Shown piece by piece: positions 44,338 to 53,669 of a stretch of 56,249 bases of DNA. The stretch comes from Microcystis viridis FACHB-1342 (GTDB lineage Bacteria; Cyanobacteriota; Cyanobacteriia; Cyanobacteriales; Microcystaceae). The notes below the pieces were generated by a model. That model saw only the letters and a program-made list of their open reading frames with translations, was not told where the DNA came from and searched no databases. How positions within the stretch are numbered: the stretch's first letter is position 1; every line of letters starts with the position of its first letter. Position numbers and translations under genes: made by a program. The DNA is taken from contig NZ_JACJSV010000026.1 of the NCBI RefSeq assembly GCF_014698335.1, positions 1 to 56,249 of the forward strand, given 5' to 3'.

Positions 44338-45576
44338 ATGCTCCACCGTTCGATCAAGTGTCTCTGGAAACCGTGGCGAAATTGGCGGGCAGTTCGTCCT
44401 GCGGTGCTTTTTGTTACCAGCCTGGTCGGGAGCTTTCTCCTGGCTGGATTTTCCCACACGATCGCCGTCGGTCAAAATTCTCGCTCGGATAACCCGATTC
44501 TGAACCTCGTCGATAGCTTTAAATTCCCCCGAAATACCACTCCCCGACTATTGGAAACCGTGGGATTATTTATCGCTGGAATTCTCTTCTGTATCGCGAT
44601 CGATCGCTGGTTCAAGCGCTCGACCCCCTCCGATATCACTCCCCTTGCCAAACAAGCGCGGCGGCTAGGAACCCTCAAGATCGGCTACCCCGAGGGTATG
44701 ACCAATCTGGAAGTTCTCCGCGCCCAGGCCTTTCTGGAAAGACGCTTAAAACCCTTTGGGGTGACGGTAACGTGGACGAGTTTTCTGGCCGCTTCCTCTC
44801 TGATCGAGGCCTTGAGCAACGGAACGATCGATTTCTGCGGTGGTGGCGGTACGGCGAGTATTTTCTCCCAAGCGGCGGAACACGTCTTCGTCCGGGTAGC
44901 CAAGGAAAAATATACCGCCCCGAAAGGTCAGGCGATTCTCGTGCCAGAGGATTCGCCAATAGAGACGTTGGCGGATTTAAAAGGAAAAAGAATCGCCTTC
45001 GATCGAGGTTCGAGCGCCCATTACGTCCTTATCCGCGCCCTGATGAGAGTGAATCTAGAATTAAACGATATCGAACCGGTGTATGCAACCCAACCGGAAG
45101 CACTGGCGCTTTTCCGTCGCGGTGAGATCGACGCTTGGGTGGTCTGGGTTCCCTATTCTCCCACGGAGACGCGCACCTATCCGGGAAGACCGTTGGCCGA
45201 TCTAGAGAGTATCTTTGGGGAAAACGCCTCTCTAGAAGTGCCGACCTATTATTATGCGGTTCCCGAATTGGTGCGGGATTATCCCGATGTACTGAAGGTG
45301 ATTTTAGAAGAGGTGAACGAGGCGGGTGCCTGGGCGAAACAACAGGAGTTAGAGGCGACGAGACGCTTGGCAGCTCACCACGAGATCGATCCGGCGATCG
45401 TGACTAATCTCGAACAACGGGCCTCTGAACGTGCCATTATCCCGATCGATGATCGCTCTCTGGCAGCCCTACAACACCAAGCTCATATCTTCCGAGACCT
45501 GAAGCTGATCCCCCATCGGGTCAATGTGCGCGACGGAACCTACACCCTACAGACGAAACAAAATTGGACATATTAA
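44338..45576 (+). CDS. SsuA-like sulfonate/nitrate-type substrate-binding protein, membrane-anchored
   Basis: 412 residues from ATG 44338; a TTG at 44317 is also open. Two N-terminal hydrophobic segments (AVLFVTSLVGSFLLAGFS and TVGLFIAGILFCIAI) replace a normal signal peptide. The binding domain starts at LGTLKIGYPEGMTNLEVLRA and continues with GVTVTWTSFLAASSLIEALS, GTIDFCGGGGTASIFSQAA, DLKGKRIAFDRGSSAHYVLI and WVPYSPTETRT. That is the aliphatic-sulfonate/NMT1 family. No matching permease or ATPase is adjacent. It is the only plus-strand gene of the GC-rich block and its stop touches the right-hand repeat. Confidence 0.85.
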   Translation: MLHRSIKCLWKPWRNWRAVRPAVLFVTSLVGSFLLAGFSHTIAVGQNSRSDNPILNLVDSFKFPRNTTPRLLETVGLFIAGILFCIAIDRWFKRSTPSDITPLAKQARRLGTLKIGYPEGMTNLEVLRAQAFLERRLKPFGVTVTWTSFLAASSLIEALSNGTIDFCGGGGTASIFSQAAEHVFVRVAKEKYTAPKGQAILVPEDSPIETLADLKGKRIAFDRGSSAHYVLIRALMRVNLELNDIEPVYATQPEALALFRRGEIDAWVVWVPYSPTETRTYPGRPLADLESIFGENASLEVPTYYYAVPELVRDYPDVLKVILEEVNEAGAWAKQQELEATRRLAAHHEIDPAIVTNLEQRASERAIIPIDDRSLAALQHQAHIFRDLKLIPHRVNVRDGTYTLQTKQNWTY

Positions 45577-45578
45577 TA

Positions 45579-45672
45579 CTAAATCCGTTGAGTATAGGCT
45601 ACATATCAGGATAGGCAAAAGGCAAAAGGCAAAAGGAGGAATAAATAATCAGTTTTTAATAACAGGATTTAG
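45579..45672 (+). mobile_element. 94-bp MITE-like direct repeat, right copy
   Basis: Begins CTAAATCCGTTGAGTATAGG and ends ACAGGATTTAG, so CTAAATCC/GGATTTAG are perfect 8-bp inverted ends. The inside has three GGCAAAA units and AATAAATAATCAGTTTTTAA. Same orientation as the copy at 36360-36446. A TTTACTG heptamer array (45681-45715) follows directly. Confidence 0.82.
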
Positions 45673-45767
45673 GATTACTTTTTACTGTTTACTTTTTACT
45701 GTTTACTGTTCACTGAAAATACTCCCCACACCCTACCCCCATGACAATCTTTGTCAGCATACCCTAA

Positions 45768-47036
45768 CTAACTCAAAGCTTCAAAATAATCGCGAATTTG
45801 ATGATGTCGCCCGGATTGACGCAGTTTTTGCAACGCTTTCAACTCAATTTTTCGCACCCTTTCCCCGGATAATTCCAAGATGCGACCGATATCAGCCAAG
45901 GAATGGGATTTACCATCGAGAAAACCATAGCGCCATTCAATCACTTCTCGTTCGCGAGTGGTTAAATCTGCCAATAGTTCTCTCATATCTCTTTGCAAAG
46001 ATTCATAGACAAGACGATTTTCTGAAGACACTTCTTCAGTTTCCAAAAGGTCTATCAATTCCGTATCTTTTTCCTTACCCACTTTTATTTCTAAGGAAAC
46101 CGAACGCGGCACTGTCATCAACAATTCCCGCACAGTTTCAGGAGTCATCGCTAACTCTTGGGCAATTTCCTCTACGGTCGCAGTACGACCGCGCATTTGT
46201 GAGATTTTCCGTTGTGCTTTCCTAATTCTGTTGAGTTTTTCGGTAATACTAACTGGTAAGCGAATAATCCGGCTTTGAGTTGCGATCGCCCTCGTAATTC
46301 CTTGACGAATCCACCAGTAGGCATAGGTAGTAAAATGATAGCCTTTGGTGGGGTCAAATTTCTTGACGGCGCATTCTAAACCTAGGGTTCCCTCTTGAAT
46401 CAAATCCAATAATTCTAAACCGCGATTCTGATATTTTTTGGCCACCGACACCACCAGACGTAAATTGGACTTAATCATCTGTTCTTTGGCACGGGTACCA
46501 AGGGCAATAATTTCTTCTAATTCTTCCACTTCTAAGCCCGCTAGGTCTGCCCAACGCTGTTTTCCTGCTTTCAAAGCATTTTTTAACTCAGACACGGTGA
46601 TTTGGGCAGTTTCTGCCCAAATTTCTAGGGAGGGACGATGGGCTGATCGAGTTGACCCTGAGAGAAGCCGAAGGGCGGTCAGTCGATCGCAAATCTTAAT
46701 TAACTTGACAAATTGCTGTACTTGTGTATCACCTTGTTTAACGGCAGTGGCGCGCAATTTCAGTAAAGACAGATGACGCTGCACCCGTTGCGCTTGTTCA
46801 ACTTCCTCGTCTCGTTTGAGTAGAGGCACTCTGCCAATGTCTTGTAGGTATAAACGGACTAAATCGGTAGTTGTACGGTTGCTGTAGCTTTTTTGGGGAC
46901 TAGATACTAAATTATCTTCTAAATCACTGCCGAGAAAATCTTCATCTAGGTCGATCGAGTTTTCCTTCAATTTTAGGACAGAAAAAGAGGGGGAGATAAA
47001 TTTAGTTTCGAGCGTCGAGGGGTTAATTGCAGACAT
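45768..47036 (-). CDS. sigC: group 2 sigma-70 factor, SigC-like
   Basis: 422 residues. Region 1.2 TTTDLVRLYLQDIGRVPLLK, region 2 (NLRLVVSVAKKYQNRGLELL to TTYAYWWIRQGITRAIATQS), region 3 and region 4 are all present. The long N-terminus with LYLQDIGRVPLL and the spacing fit the cyanobacterial SigC type. Oddities: residues ~118-132 carry TALRLLSGSTRSA, encoded by an inserted palindrome. The region 4.2 helix reads LSGERVRKIE where relatives have LSRERVRQIE, and region 2 has ECAVKKF for ERAVEKF. It could alter promoter recognition. SigC homologues act in stress and carbon responses. Confidence 0.88.
   Translation of the reverse strand: MSAINPSTLETKFISPSFSVLKLKENSIDLDEDFLGSDLEDNLVSSPQKSYSNRTTTDLVRLYLQDIGRVPLLKRDEEVEQAQRVQRHLSLLKLRATAVKQGDTQVQQFVKLIKICDRLTALRLLSGSTRSAHRPSLEIWAETAQITVSELKNALKAGKQRWADLAGLEVEELEEIIALGTRAKEQMIKSNLRLVVSVAKKYQNRGLELLDLIQEGTLGLECAVKKFDPTKGYHFTTYAYWWIRQGITRAIATQSRIIRLPVSITEKLNRIRKAQRKISQMRGRTATVEEIAQELAMTPETVRELLMTVPRSVSLEIKVGKEKDTELIDLLETEEVSSENRLVYESLQRDMRELLADLTTREREVIEWRYGFLDGKSHSLADIGRILELSGERVRKIELKALQKLRQSGRHHQIRDYFEALS
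46645..46688. repeat. palindromic mini-element inside the sigma gene
   Basis: GATCGAGTTGACC and, inverted, GATCGACTGACC flank a core CTGAGAGAAGCCGAAG. CCTGAGCGAAGTCGAAGG-like cores are a common dispersed bacterial repeat. The element keeps the sigma reading frame and adds residues absent from relatives. Confidence 0.6.
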
Positions 47037-47267
47037 GAGGGCTTTTCTATGGGCGACTGTGATAGGAATTAGAAACTTCTAAATCGTTCACCGTAGTCAT
47101 GGTTTTCCCCCTTGAGCGCGGAAATGATGCAGTCGGGAAAATTTTTTTTCAAAAGCATTGATCTTTAAACCGAGAAGTTACACCAAGTCTGGGGTTGACC
47201 TTCTTGGCCCAACTTCTCAAATTAATGATTGATTTAGAAGTAATTTCCCCTACAGCCTTATTCCTAT

Positions 47268-48329
47268 CTATTCCTGATTTTCCAGATAATTACAGATTTG
47301 TTCTAGTTTAGCCAGGGCTTTTCCTGACTGTAAAGATTGTTCTGCTTGCTGGAAACCCGTGGGGATATCTGGGGCAATTCCACAGCGCCAAAGATAAAAA
47401 CCACCGTTAAAAATTGCCGCGTCGGTTAATTCGTTATTTTCTCCAGCTAATAAACCCTTTAATTTAGCGGTGAGCATCTCTAAAGATTCGAGGGGATAAT
47501 CCGAGGGACAGAAGCCATAATCGCGAGGATTTAGGAAAAATCGCTGAAAGGAAGGGGTATCGGTGGGATTTCCCAGACCAATAATCGCCGTCCGATTACA
47601 GGCTAAATCACAACTCCCCTCTAATCCTTTCACGGTGGTGAAGTGAGAGATATTTCTCAGAGCGAAAGTTTCGCGAAAACGATCCTCGGTGGGGGGATGA
47701 ACAAAACCCGATATCTGATGAATATTACCCACAAAAGGCGACCACATTAACTCTACCGTGGCCATGGGCGGACGTTTACCGATTTGCTCCCGATAGGTGA
47801 CAAAATTCTGTACTAGGGGAAAATGGCGCGGAATATAGAAAAAAGTCAATCCTGTGGTGATTAAACAGTCTTTCACTGCTGCTAAGGATAATTGACTAAA
47901 ATCTGCTCCTAATTGCTGCCAGATTTCCCTGAGGGAAATACCGTATTTAGTCGGCATTCGATCGCCCCCGTGCAGGACTACGGGAACCCCCGCCAACCCT
48001 AAGATTAAAGTAGTGATCGGAGTAACCGGGGCAGTGCGAGAGCGTCCATCGTAGGGATTGCCAAAAATAGCGATCGGATGCTGAAAAGAGGCTGATTCTA
48101 GGGTTATTTGCGGACCAAGCTCGGCGTAGGCATCAAGCATTCCCGCTAACTCATCGCTGGTGGGGCGTTTAATGCGATGGGCAATCATAAAAGCGCCGAT
48201 TTGGGCTGGGGTTGCCTCTTGGGTTAACATCATCTTGGTGGCCATCGCCGCTTCGGGACGGGTTAGATTTTTGCCCGTATGGGTGCCACTACCGATCGCT
48301 TTTAATAATTCTCGAAAAGTATCGCTCAT
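47268..48329 (-). CDS. anthranilate phosphoribosyltransferase-like protein (TrpD2/YbiB type)
   Basis: 353 residues with the nucleoside phosphorylase class III fold: N-terminal helices LLKAIGSGTHTGKNLTRPEA and IGAFMIAHRIKRPTSDELAG. Then, where TrpD has its GTGGD phosphoribosyl loop, this protein has IFGNPYDGRSRTAPVTP. HGGDRMPTKYGISLREI and VHPPTEDRFRETFALRN follow. That divergence is typical of TrpD2 proteins, which in E. coli bind nucleic acid and lack synthase activity. It may therefore not act in tryptophan synthesis. Divergent from nothing close; 47037-47267 shows no gene. Confidence 0.85.
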   Translation of the reverse strand: MSDTFRELLKAIGSGTHTGKNLTRPEAAMATKMMLTQEATPAQIGAFMIAHRIKRPTSDELAGMLDAYAELGPQITLESASFQHPIAIFGNPYDGRSRTAPVTPITTLILGLAGVPVVLHGGDRMPTKYGISLREIWQQLGADFSQLSLAAVKDCLITTGLTFFYIPRHFPLVQNFVTYREQIGKRPPMATVELMWSPFVGNIHQISGFVHPPTEDRFRETFALRNISHFTTVKGLEGSCDLACNRTAIIGLGNPTDTPSFQRFFLNPRDYGFCPSDYPLESLEMLTAKLKGLLAGENNELTDAAIFNGGFYLWRCGIAPDIPTGFQQAEQSLQSGKALAKLEQICNYLENQE

Positions 48330-48372
48330 CTCAAGGAAGAAAATAAAGGATAAATGGGATTGATGGGAATTG

Positions 48373-49344
48373 CTAAGGCTGGACAGGGTGATTTTCTAAG
48401 CTTTTAACCACACTTTGATTCATTTGCCGCACTAATTGACAAAAATGAGCGATCGGTGGTATCTGTAGGCGATCGCTGGTGGTGACAAGGACTACCTGAC
48501 GGGTGAGACGATGACTAAATTTACCATGGTTAAGATGGGGATTTTCGCCACTAGGGGAAGCAAGAGGACGAATGGCGAGGGTGGCATCGCTACGCGCTTC
48601 CATCAGGGCAGATTGAGGCAGAAGAGCGATAATATTACCCTGACGCACCACACCGCGAAAAGCATCAAGGGTGTTTAATTCCATGACAGTTTTTAGGTGG
48701 GCATCCTGACGGGAAAACCATTCTTGTACTAATCTTTGCATTCCGTAGCCATCTTTGAAAACCACTTGCGGATAGGGGATTAATTCCGACCATGGCACTT
48801 CTTTGTATTGGGCAAGGGGATGATTAGCGGCCATGAGAATTTCGATCGCTTCTTCGTATAATATTTCTACCACCATCTCTGGGCTAGAGGTGAGAAAACG
48901 ATTATTCATTACCAAGGCCAGATCTACTAAACCATCCCGCAGCACTTTTAATGCGCGATCGCTGCCCAGAGCTGTAACTCTTAACTGCACTTCTGGGTAT
49001 TCAGCACAAAATTTCGGCAAAATCGGCGGTAAATAGTGGGCGCACACGGAATGAATCGCCGCCACGCACAATTCTGGCTGTTTTCCCGCCTGTAGGTCAG
49101 TGATTTCCTCGTGAACATTCGTCCATTCTTGACAAATTCGTTTCGCCCGGGGCAGTAATTTCTCGCCAGCAATGGTTAATTTCGCTTGGGCGGTACGATG
49201 GAAAAGAGGTAAGCCCAAATCGGTTTCTAGGGATTGAATCTGGCGGCTGATAGTCGATTGGGTGACTCCACACTGGCGGGCAGCTTGACCGAAATTGCCT
49301 GTATCGGCTACGGCTAAAAAGGCTTGCAATTGCTCGATCCGCAT
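48373..49344 (-). CDS. LysR-type regulator, NtcB-like
   Basis: 323 residues. The N-terminal helix-turn-helix IEQLQAFLAVADTGNFGQAA plus RQCGVTQSTISRQIQSLETD is standard LysR. The effector domain starts QAGKQPELCVAAIHSVCAHY and includes VTALGSDRALKVLRDGLVDL; these stretches recall NtcB, the cyanobacterial activator of nitrate assimilation genes. Closely related CbbR/RbcR-type regulators remain possible. No nrt or nir gene lies in the window. A palindrome just upstream suggests autoregulation. Confidence 0.8.
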   Translation of the reverse strand: MRIEQLQAFLAVADTGNFGQAARQCGVTQSTISRQIQSLETDLGLPLFHRTAQAKLTIAGEKLLPRAKRICQEWTNVHEEITDLQAGKQPELCVAAIHSVCAHYLPPILPKFCAEYPEVQLRVTALGSDRALKVLRDGLVDLALVMNNRFLTSSPEMVVEILYEEAIEILMAANHPLAQYKEVPWSELIPYPQVVFKDGYGMQRLVQEWFSRQDAHLKTVMELNTLDAFRGVVRQGNIIALLPQSALMEARSDATLAIRPLASPSGENPHLNHGKFSHRLTRQVVLVTTSDRLQIPPIAHFCQLVRQMNQSVVKSLENHPVQP

Positions 49345-49366
49345 TCTTTCTGGTTTTAATTACATT

Positions 49367-49386
49367 TTGTCATGACCTTATGACAA
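49367..49386. promoter_or_regulatory. palindrome upstream of the LysR gene
   Basis: TTGTCAT (49367-49373) and ATGACAA (49380-49386) are perfect inverted arms around six bases, 22 bases before the start codon. LysR proteins bind dyads of this spacing at their own promoters. Promoter boxes are not clear. Confidence 0.5.
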
Positions 49387-49947
49387 TAACGAATTTTACT
49401 GGGACTTTTGGTAGAAATTGCTACCGTTTTCTCAGTTATCAGTTAGCAGTTAGCCGTTAGCAGGTGTCAGATTTGAGTTTTCAGTTCACTGATTACTTTT
49501 TACTGTTGACTGAGCATTGAAAAAAGCTCTCTGCTCCCTAGGGTTGATTTATTTAAATTAAGTACAGCTGATTTTGAGTCAATAAATTTGACTGAAGATT
49601 CTCAAGTTTATCTTTTTCTAATCAAAAGAGTTAGTTACAATAACTAATCTTTAATCCTCTGCCAATATTTATTATGAATAAATTGATAAAGCTTCTTCTC
49701 AAGCCACTAAAAGCCTATCTCTCTTGAAATTGTCTGAGAGTACATACTCATTTTACAAAGACAGCGATCGCTTTTACTTTTGATATTCTGATGGGAGAAT
49801 GAAACAGCCCTACCTTGATAAGGGGGGTGTCTGATAATTTTTAACGCCTACCTACTTAAAATCTGAGTTCGGGAATCAAAAGGGGAAAAGCGCCAGACCA
49901 GGGAGCTTCTGTTTTACACTAGAATTTGGCCGCCTGAATCTAGATCT
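49387..49947. other. repeat-bearing spacer upstream of chlD
   Basis: 49434-49515 has CAGTTAT, CAGTTAG and TTCACTG/TTTACTG heptamers. A perfect TTAGTTA/TAACTAA hairpin lies at 49631-49647. A 17-codon ORF (49674) encodes only a short hydrophobic-basic peptide and is not called. 49814 carries a partial CTTGATAAGGGGGG repeat. No gene seen. Confidence 0.6.
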
Positions 49948-51948
49948 ATGCCCACTCTGACCCTCAATTTTCCCCTGACTGCCGTTGTCGGCCAAGAAGC
50001 GATTAAATTAGCCCTACTCTTAGCTGCCGTGGATCCCGCCCTGGGGGGTGTGGTAATTGCCGGTCGTCGGGGAACCGCCAAATCAGTCATGGCGCGAGCG
50101 ATACATTCCTTACTGCCACCGATCGAAATTATCGCAGGTAATGTCTTTAATTGTGATCCCAACAATGCCGACGAATGGGACGATCGCACTAAAGAAGAAT
50201 ATAGCAGTGGAGAGGTCCCCACGGAAGTTATCCGGGCCCCTTTCGTGCAGATTCCCCTGGGAGTCACCGAGGATCGTTTATTGGGTTCCGTCGATGTGGA
50301 AGAATCGGTGAAACAGGGGGAACCAGTCTTTCAACCCGGTTTATTAGCCAGCGCCCATCGGGGAATTCTCTACATCGATGAAATTAATCTACTCGATGAC
50401 CAAATTGCTAACCAATTACTCACAGTTTTAAGCGAAGGACGCAACCAAATCGAACGGGAAGGCATCAGTTTTCAACATCCCTGTAAACCAATCCTGATCG
50501 CTACTTATAACCCAGAAGAAGGGGATTTACGAACCCATTTATTAGATAGAATTGCCATTGCGCTTTCCGCCGATGGTGTCCTTAGTTTAGACCAACGAGT
50601 AACCGCCGTCAATCAGGCGATCGAGTATGCTGTTTCTCCCACCGCTTTTATCGCCCAATATGCCCAAGAAATCGATGATCTAAAAACCGAAATTATCCTA
50701 GCCAGGGAATGGTTAAAAGAGGTAAAAATTAAACCCGAACAAATTAGTTATCTAGTCGAAGAAGCGGTGCGCGGTAGGGTAGAAGGTCATCGCGCCGAGA
50801 TTTTTGCCGTGAGAGTAGCCAAGGCCGCCGCCGCTTTAGAAGGTCGGGATTTAGTCAGTGCCGATGACTTAAAAAGAGCCGTCGAATTAGTTATTGTACC
50901 TCGATCGCTGATTACGCCACCACCTCCGGAACAGGAACAACAGCCCCCACCGCCACCACCGCCACCACCGGAACCGCCCCAAGACGAAAACCAGCAGGAA
51001 CAGGAAGAAAAAGAGGAGGAGAAAGAGGAGGAAAAAGAACCGGAACAGCCCGATAATCTGCCGGAAGAATTTGTTTTCGACCCGGAAGGGGTTTTACTGG
51101 ATCCTAGTGTGCTGTATTTTGCCCAGATGGCCCAGCGTCAGGGGAAATCGGGGGCGCGTAACCTGATTTTCTCGGAAGATAGGGGACGTTATATTAAGCC
51201 GATGTTACCCCGGGGCAAGGTGAAAAGAGTCGCCGTCGATGCCACTCTCCGGGCGGCCGCACCCTATCAAAAAGCCCGTCGCTTAAGAAATCCCGAACGT
51301 CATGTGATTATAGAAGAAGGGGATCTGCGCTCAAAACGGCTGGCCCGCAAGGCCGGTTCTTTAATTGTCTTTGTGGTTGATGCCTCCGGTTCCATGGCCC
51401 TGAATCGGATGCAGTCGGCCAAAGGTGCGGTTATGCGTCTGTTAACGGAAGCTTACGAAAATCGCGACCAGATTGCCCTGATTCCTTTCCGGGGTGAGCG
51501 AGCAGATGTACTATTGCCGCCGACCAAATCGATTACCCTAGCGAAAAAACGTCTAGAAACCCTGCCCTGTGGTGGCGGTTCCCCCTTAGCTCACGGTTTA
51601 ACCCAAGGGGTTCATGTGGGGATGAATGCCCGTTTATCGGGGGATATCGGTCAAGTGGTGATTGTGGCGATTACCGACGGTAGAAGTAATATTCCTTTGG
51701 CGAAATCTCTAGGCGAACCGATTCCGGAGGGTGAAAAACCCGATATTAAGGCAGAACTGCTCGATATTGCCGCTAAAATTCGCTCTTTAGGCATTAAACT
51801 GCTGGTTATCGATACAGAGAAAAAATTCGTCTCCACTGGTTTTGCCAAAGAATTAGCCCTAAAAGCCGGGGGTAAATATTATCATCTACCCCGGGCCACG
51901 GAACAAGCGATCGCATCTATGGCGCGAGGGGCAATTGCGGGACTGTAG
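49948..51948 (+). CDS. chlD: magnesium chelatase subunit D
   Basis: 666 residues. ChlD with ChlI and ChlH inserts Mg2+ into protoporphyrin IX, the first step dedicated to chlorophyll. N-terminal AAA+ domain: [20 protein letters not shown] (Walker A-like), [19 protein letters not shown] and [21 protein letters not shown] proline run and an acidic run (about residues 328-370) form the linker. The C-terminal von Willebrand A domain has the MIDAS motif [13 protein letters not shown]. All parts intact and full length. Monocistronic here. Confidence 0.97.
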   Translation: MPTLTLNFPLTAVVGQEAIKLALLLAAVDPALGGVVIAGRRGTAKSVMARAIHSLLPPIEIIAGNVFNCDPNNADEWDDRTKEEYSSGEVPTEVIRAPFVQIPLGVTEDRLLGSVDVEESVKQGEPVFQPGLLASAHRGILYIDEINLLDDQIANQLLTVLSEGRNQIEREGISFQHPCKPILIATYNPEEGDLRTHLLDRIAIALSADGVLSLDQRVTAVNQAIEYAVSPTAFIAQYAQEIDDLKTEIILAREWLKEVKIKPEQISYLVEEAVRGRVEGHRAEIFAVRVAKAAAALEGRDLVSADDLKRAVELVIVPRSLITPPPPEQEQQPPPPPPPPPEPPQDENQQEQEEKEEEKEEEKEPEQPDNLPEEFVFDPEGVLLDPSVLYFAQMAQRQGKSGARNLIFSEDRGRYIKPMLPRGKVKRVAVDATLRAAAPYQKARRLRNPERHVIIEEGDLRSKRLARKAGSLIVFVVDASGSMALNRMQSAKGAVMRLLTEAYENRDQIALIPFRGERADVLLPPTKSITLAKKRLETLPCGGGSPLAHGLTQGVHVGMNARLSGDIGQVVIVAITDGRSNIPLAKSLGEPIPEGEKPDIKAELLDIAAKIRSLGIKLLVIDTEKKFVSTGFAKELALKAGGKYYHLPRATEQAIASMARGAIAGL

Positions 51949-51983
51949 CTGGGGTTTGCCGAAAAAGGTTTTCCTGGGGGCAG

Positions 51984-52019
51984 GGTGTGGGGTGTGGGGT
52001 GTAGGGTGTGGGGTGTAGG
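51984..52019. repeat. GGGTGTG heptamer array after chlD
   Basis: Five heptamers of GGGTGTG/GGGTGTA, preceded at 51952 by GGGGTTTGCCGAAAAAGGTT, which resembles the left end of the elements at 23568 and 33432. The rest of 51949-52217 is T-rich with no gene. Confidence 0.8.
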
Positions 52020-52217
52020 GAAAGAAACCTCTTTCATCTGTGGGGGTGAAAATTTTTTCATCGGGACTGCCCCCTGCCTTCGTTAATGACTTGAATTTTG
52101 CTGATTTTCTGTTTTTCCCGGTCTGGTGTGAGAGAATCTAGAAAAACTTAACAATAATAAGCAATAAGCGAGAGATATACTACAAACAAACATGAGCAAG
52201 TTTTAATTAAGAGAACT

Positions 52218-52721
52218 ATGAGCTTTCGATTTGGCAAAATCTTGATAGCAGGGGTATTAGCGACACTTTTGCTAGTAACTTCCTGTGCTAAAGCTCCCTC
52301 GCAATTTGACCGAGCGCAACAGGAAAGTACCGCTCGCGGGGCGGCGGCAGTGGTGAAAGAATCCACCTCTGGCGGCAGTTTTAATCGGTTTTTCCCGCCT
52401 TCTGGGGGAGGATACGAGCGCGTCTATACCCAGGAGAAAAAAGGCTTTGCTGAGGCAAAACTGAAGCAAGATGGCAAAGTTCTGGCTATGTTAGCCATAT
52501 CTGACATTAGCAATAATCCCGCCGCAGCCAATAAATTCCAAGACAGTCAAACCACAATCAAAGGTTTTCCCTCTATCGAACAGGGTGCAACCGCCAGCTC
52601 CGTTTTAGTCAATAATCGCTATCAAGTCAAGGTTTTATCGCGGGATACGGATTTTGATGCCAGCGATCGCCAAGCTTGGTTGGCTAAGTTCGATTTAGAT
52701 GGTTTAGCAAAATTGAAGTAA
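52218..52721 (+). CDS. predicted lipoprotein
   Basis: 167 residues. A basic start and hydrophobic segment lead to lipobox LLVTSC (Cys23). The mature part is polar: a serine/glycine-rich stretch (KESTSGGSFNRFFPPSGGGY), then QEKKGFAEAKLKQDGKVLAM and a regular alpha/beta-like C-terminus ending FDLDGLAKLK. It resembles a conserved cyanobacterial family of unknown function. The next gene starts 10 bases after its stop with a strong AAGGAG, so both are one operon. Confidence 0.78.
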   Translation: MSFRFGKILIAGVLATLLLVTSCAKAPSQFDRAQQESTARGAAAVVKESTSGGSFNRFFPPSGGGYERVYTQEKKGFAEAKLKQDGKVLAMLAISDISNNPAAANKFQDSQTTIKGFPSIEQGATASSVLVNNRYQVKVLSRDTDFDASDRQAWLAKFDLDGLAKLK

Positions 52722-52731
52722 GGAGACATCC

Positions 52732-53622
52732 GTGAGTAAGCCAATTTTTGAACTGGTGGACAAATTACCGACGAATAATCTCACCGTCAAAGTTCTCAAA
52801 ACCCTTGATTATGTGGTGCCGGGAGAGTGGGATAACCTAGTCGGGTTTAAAAATACGATTATCAAAGTCACCGGCGAAACCGACGAAAGCATGATCCAAC
52901 AGATTGGCGATCGAGCCGTTTGGTTGTTTAATGATAAATCCCAGGGCTATCAACGGGCCCTCTGGCTCTACCAAACCATCGACAGCGCCGATAATGCCCT
53001 AGCCACCGCCTCTCTTGCTAATGCCGTCGGTGGTAAAATTCCCCTCATGGGCGGTTTAATCGAAAGATTAACCCCTGCCCCCGAAAAAGCGCAAACCATC
53101 GATCTAACCTTGAAATTAGTGACCGAATTAGTCGCTTTTTGTCAAATTAATGGCATTCCGGGGGATAGTATCGGGGATTTCGTCACTTCCCTAGGAGATT
53201 ATAGCGGCGAATCCCTGATGCGGATGGCGGCGTTAGTTTGTTTGGATGGTTTGATTCCTCTGGGGGGCAGTTTTATCCGCAAAGTGGAATCCACCCTCAG
53301 CATTCTCCACCCAGAAGACTTAGAATCTAACTCTACTTTCGGCAGTATTAAAGAATTGATTCCGGGGGGAAATACTGCCAGAAAATTAGACTTTATCGGT
53401 CAAAGTTTCGACTCGACTAAAGGTTGGATGAGTAGTTTTGTCAGCGATCGCGATTTGAGCCAGCAGGGATTATTGAGCAAAATTCAGGGATTTATCGACT
53501 TTTCTGCCGATAAATTGGTGTATGTTGGGGCATTTCTCGATATGACGACTAATTACTATGAACATACCGGCATTCAAACCCTGGCTCGTCGTTTAATCGA
53601 AAGAGCCGTGGCGGAAATTTAA
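52732..53622 (+). CDS. conserved cyanobacterial protein of unknown function
   Basis: 296 residues from GTG 52732 with AAGGAG eight bases ahead. Soluble and helical; no signal peptide. Readable features include NTIIKVTGETDESMIQQIGD, AVGGKIPLMGGLIERLTPAP and LVCLDGLIPLGGSFIRKVES, none of which I can tie to a known domain. The neighbouring lipoprotein suggests an envelope-related role, which is only inference. Confidence 0.75.
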   Translation: MSKPIFELVDKLPTNNLTVKVLKTLDYVVPGEWDNLVGFKNTIIKVTGETDESMIQQIGDRAVWLFNDKSQGYQRALWLYQTIDSADNALATASLANAVGGKIPLMGGLIERLTPAPEKAQTIDLTLKLVTELVAFCQINGIPGDSIGDFVTSLGDYSGESLMRMAALVCLDGLIPLGGSFIRKVESTLSILHPEDLESNSTFGSIKELIPGGNTARKLDFIGQSFDSTKGWMSSFVSDRDLSQQGLLSKIQGFIDFSADKLVYVGAFLDMTTNYYEHTGIQTLARRLIERAVAEI

Positions 53623-53669
53623 CTGCAAGACTCTGAAACAAGCGAAGAAAAAGCTCTAGAAAAAGTTTA

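Noticed and set aside
36310-45720. Island as a classical integrative element
   Set aside because: No integrase, tRNA gene or att-like tRNA fragment is present; only paired short elements and a composition change support mobility.
49674-49727. 17-codon ORF upstream of chlD
   Set aside because: Too short and featureless (mostly Leu/Lys) to support as a gene without expression or conservation data.
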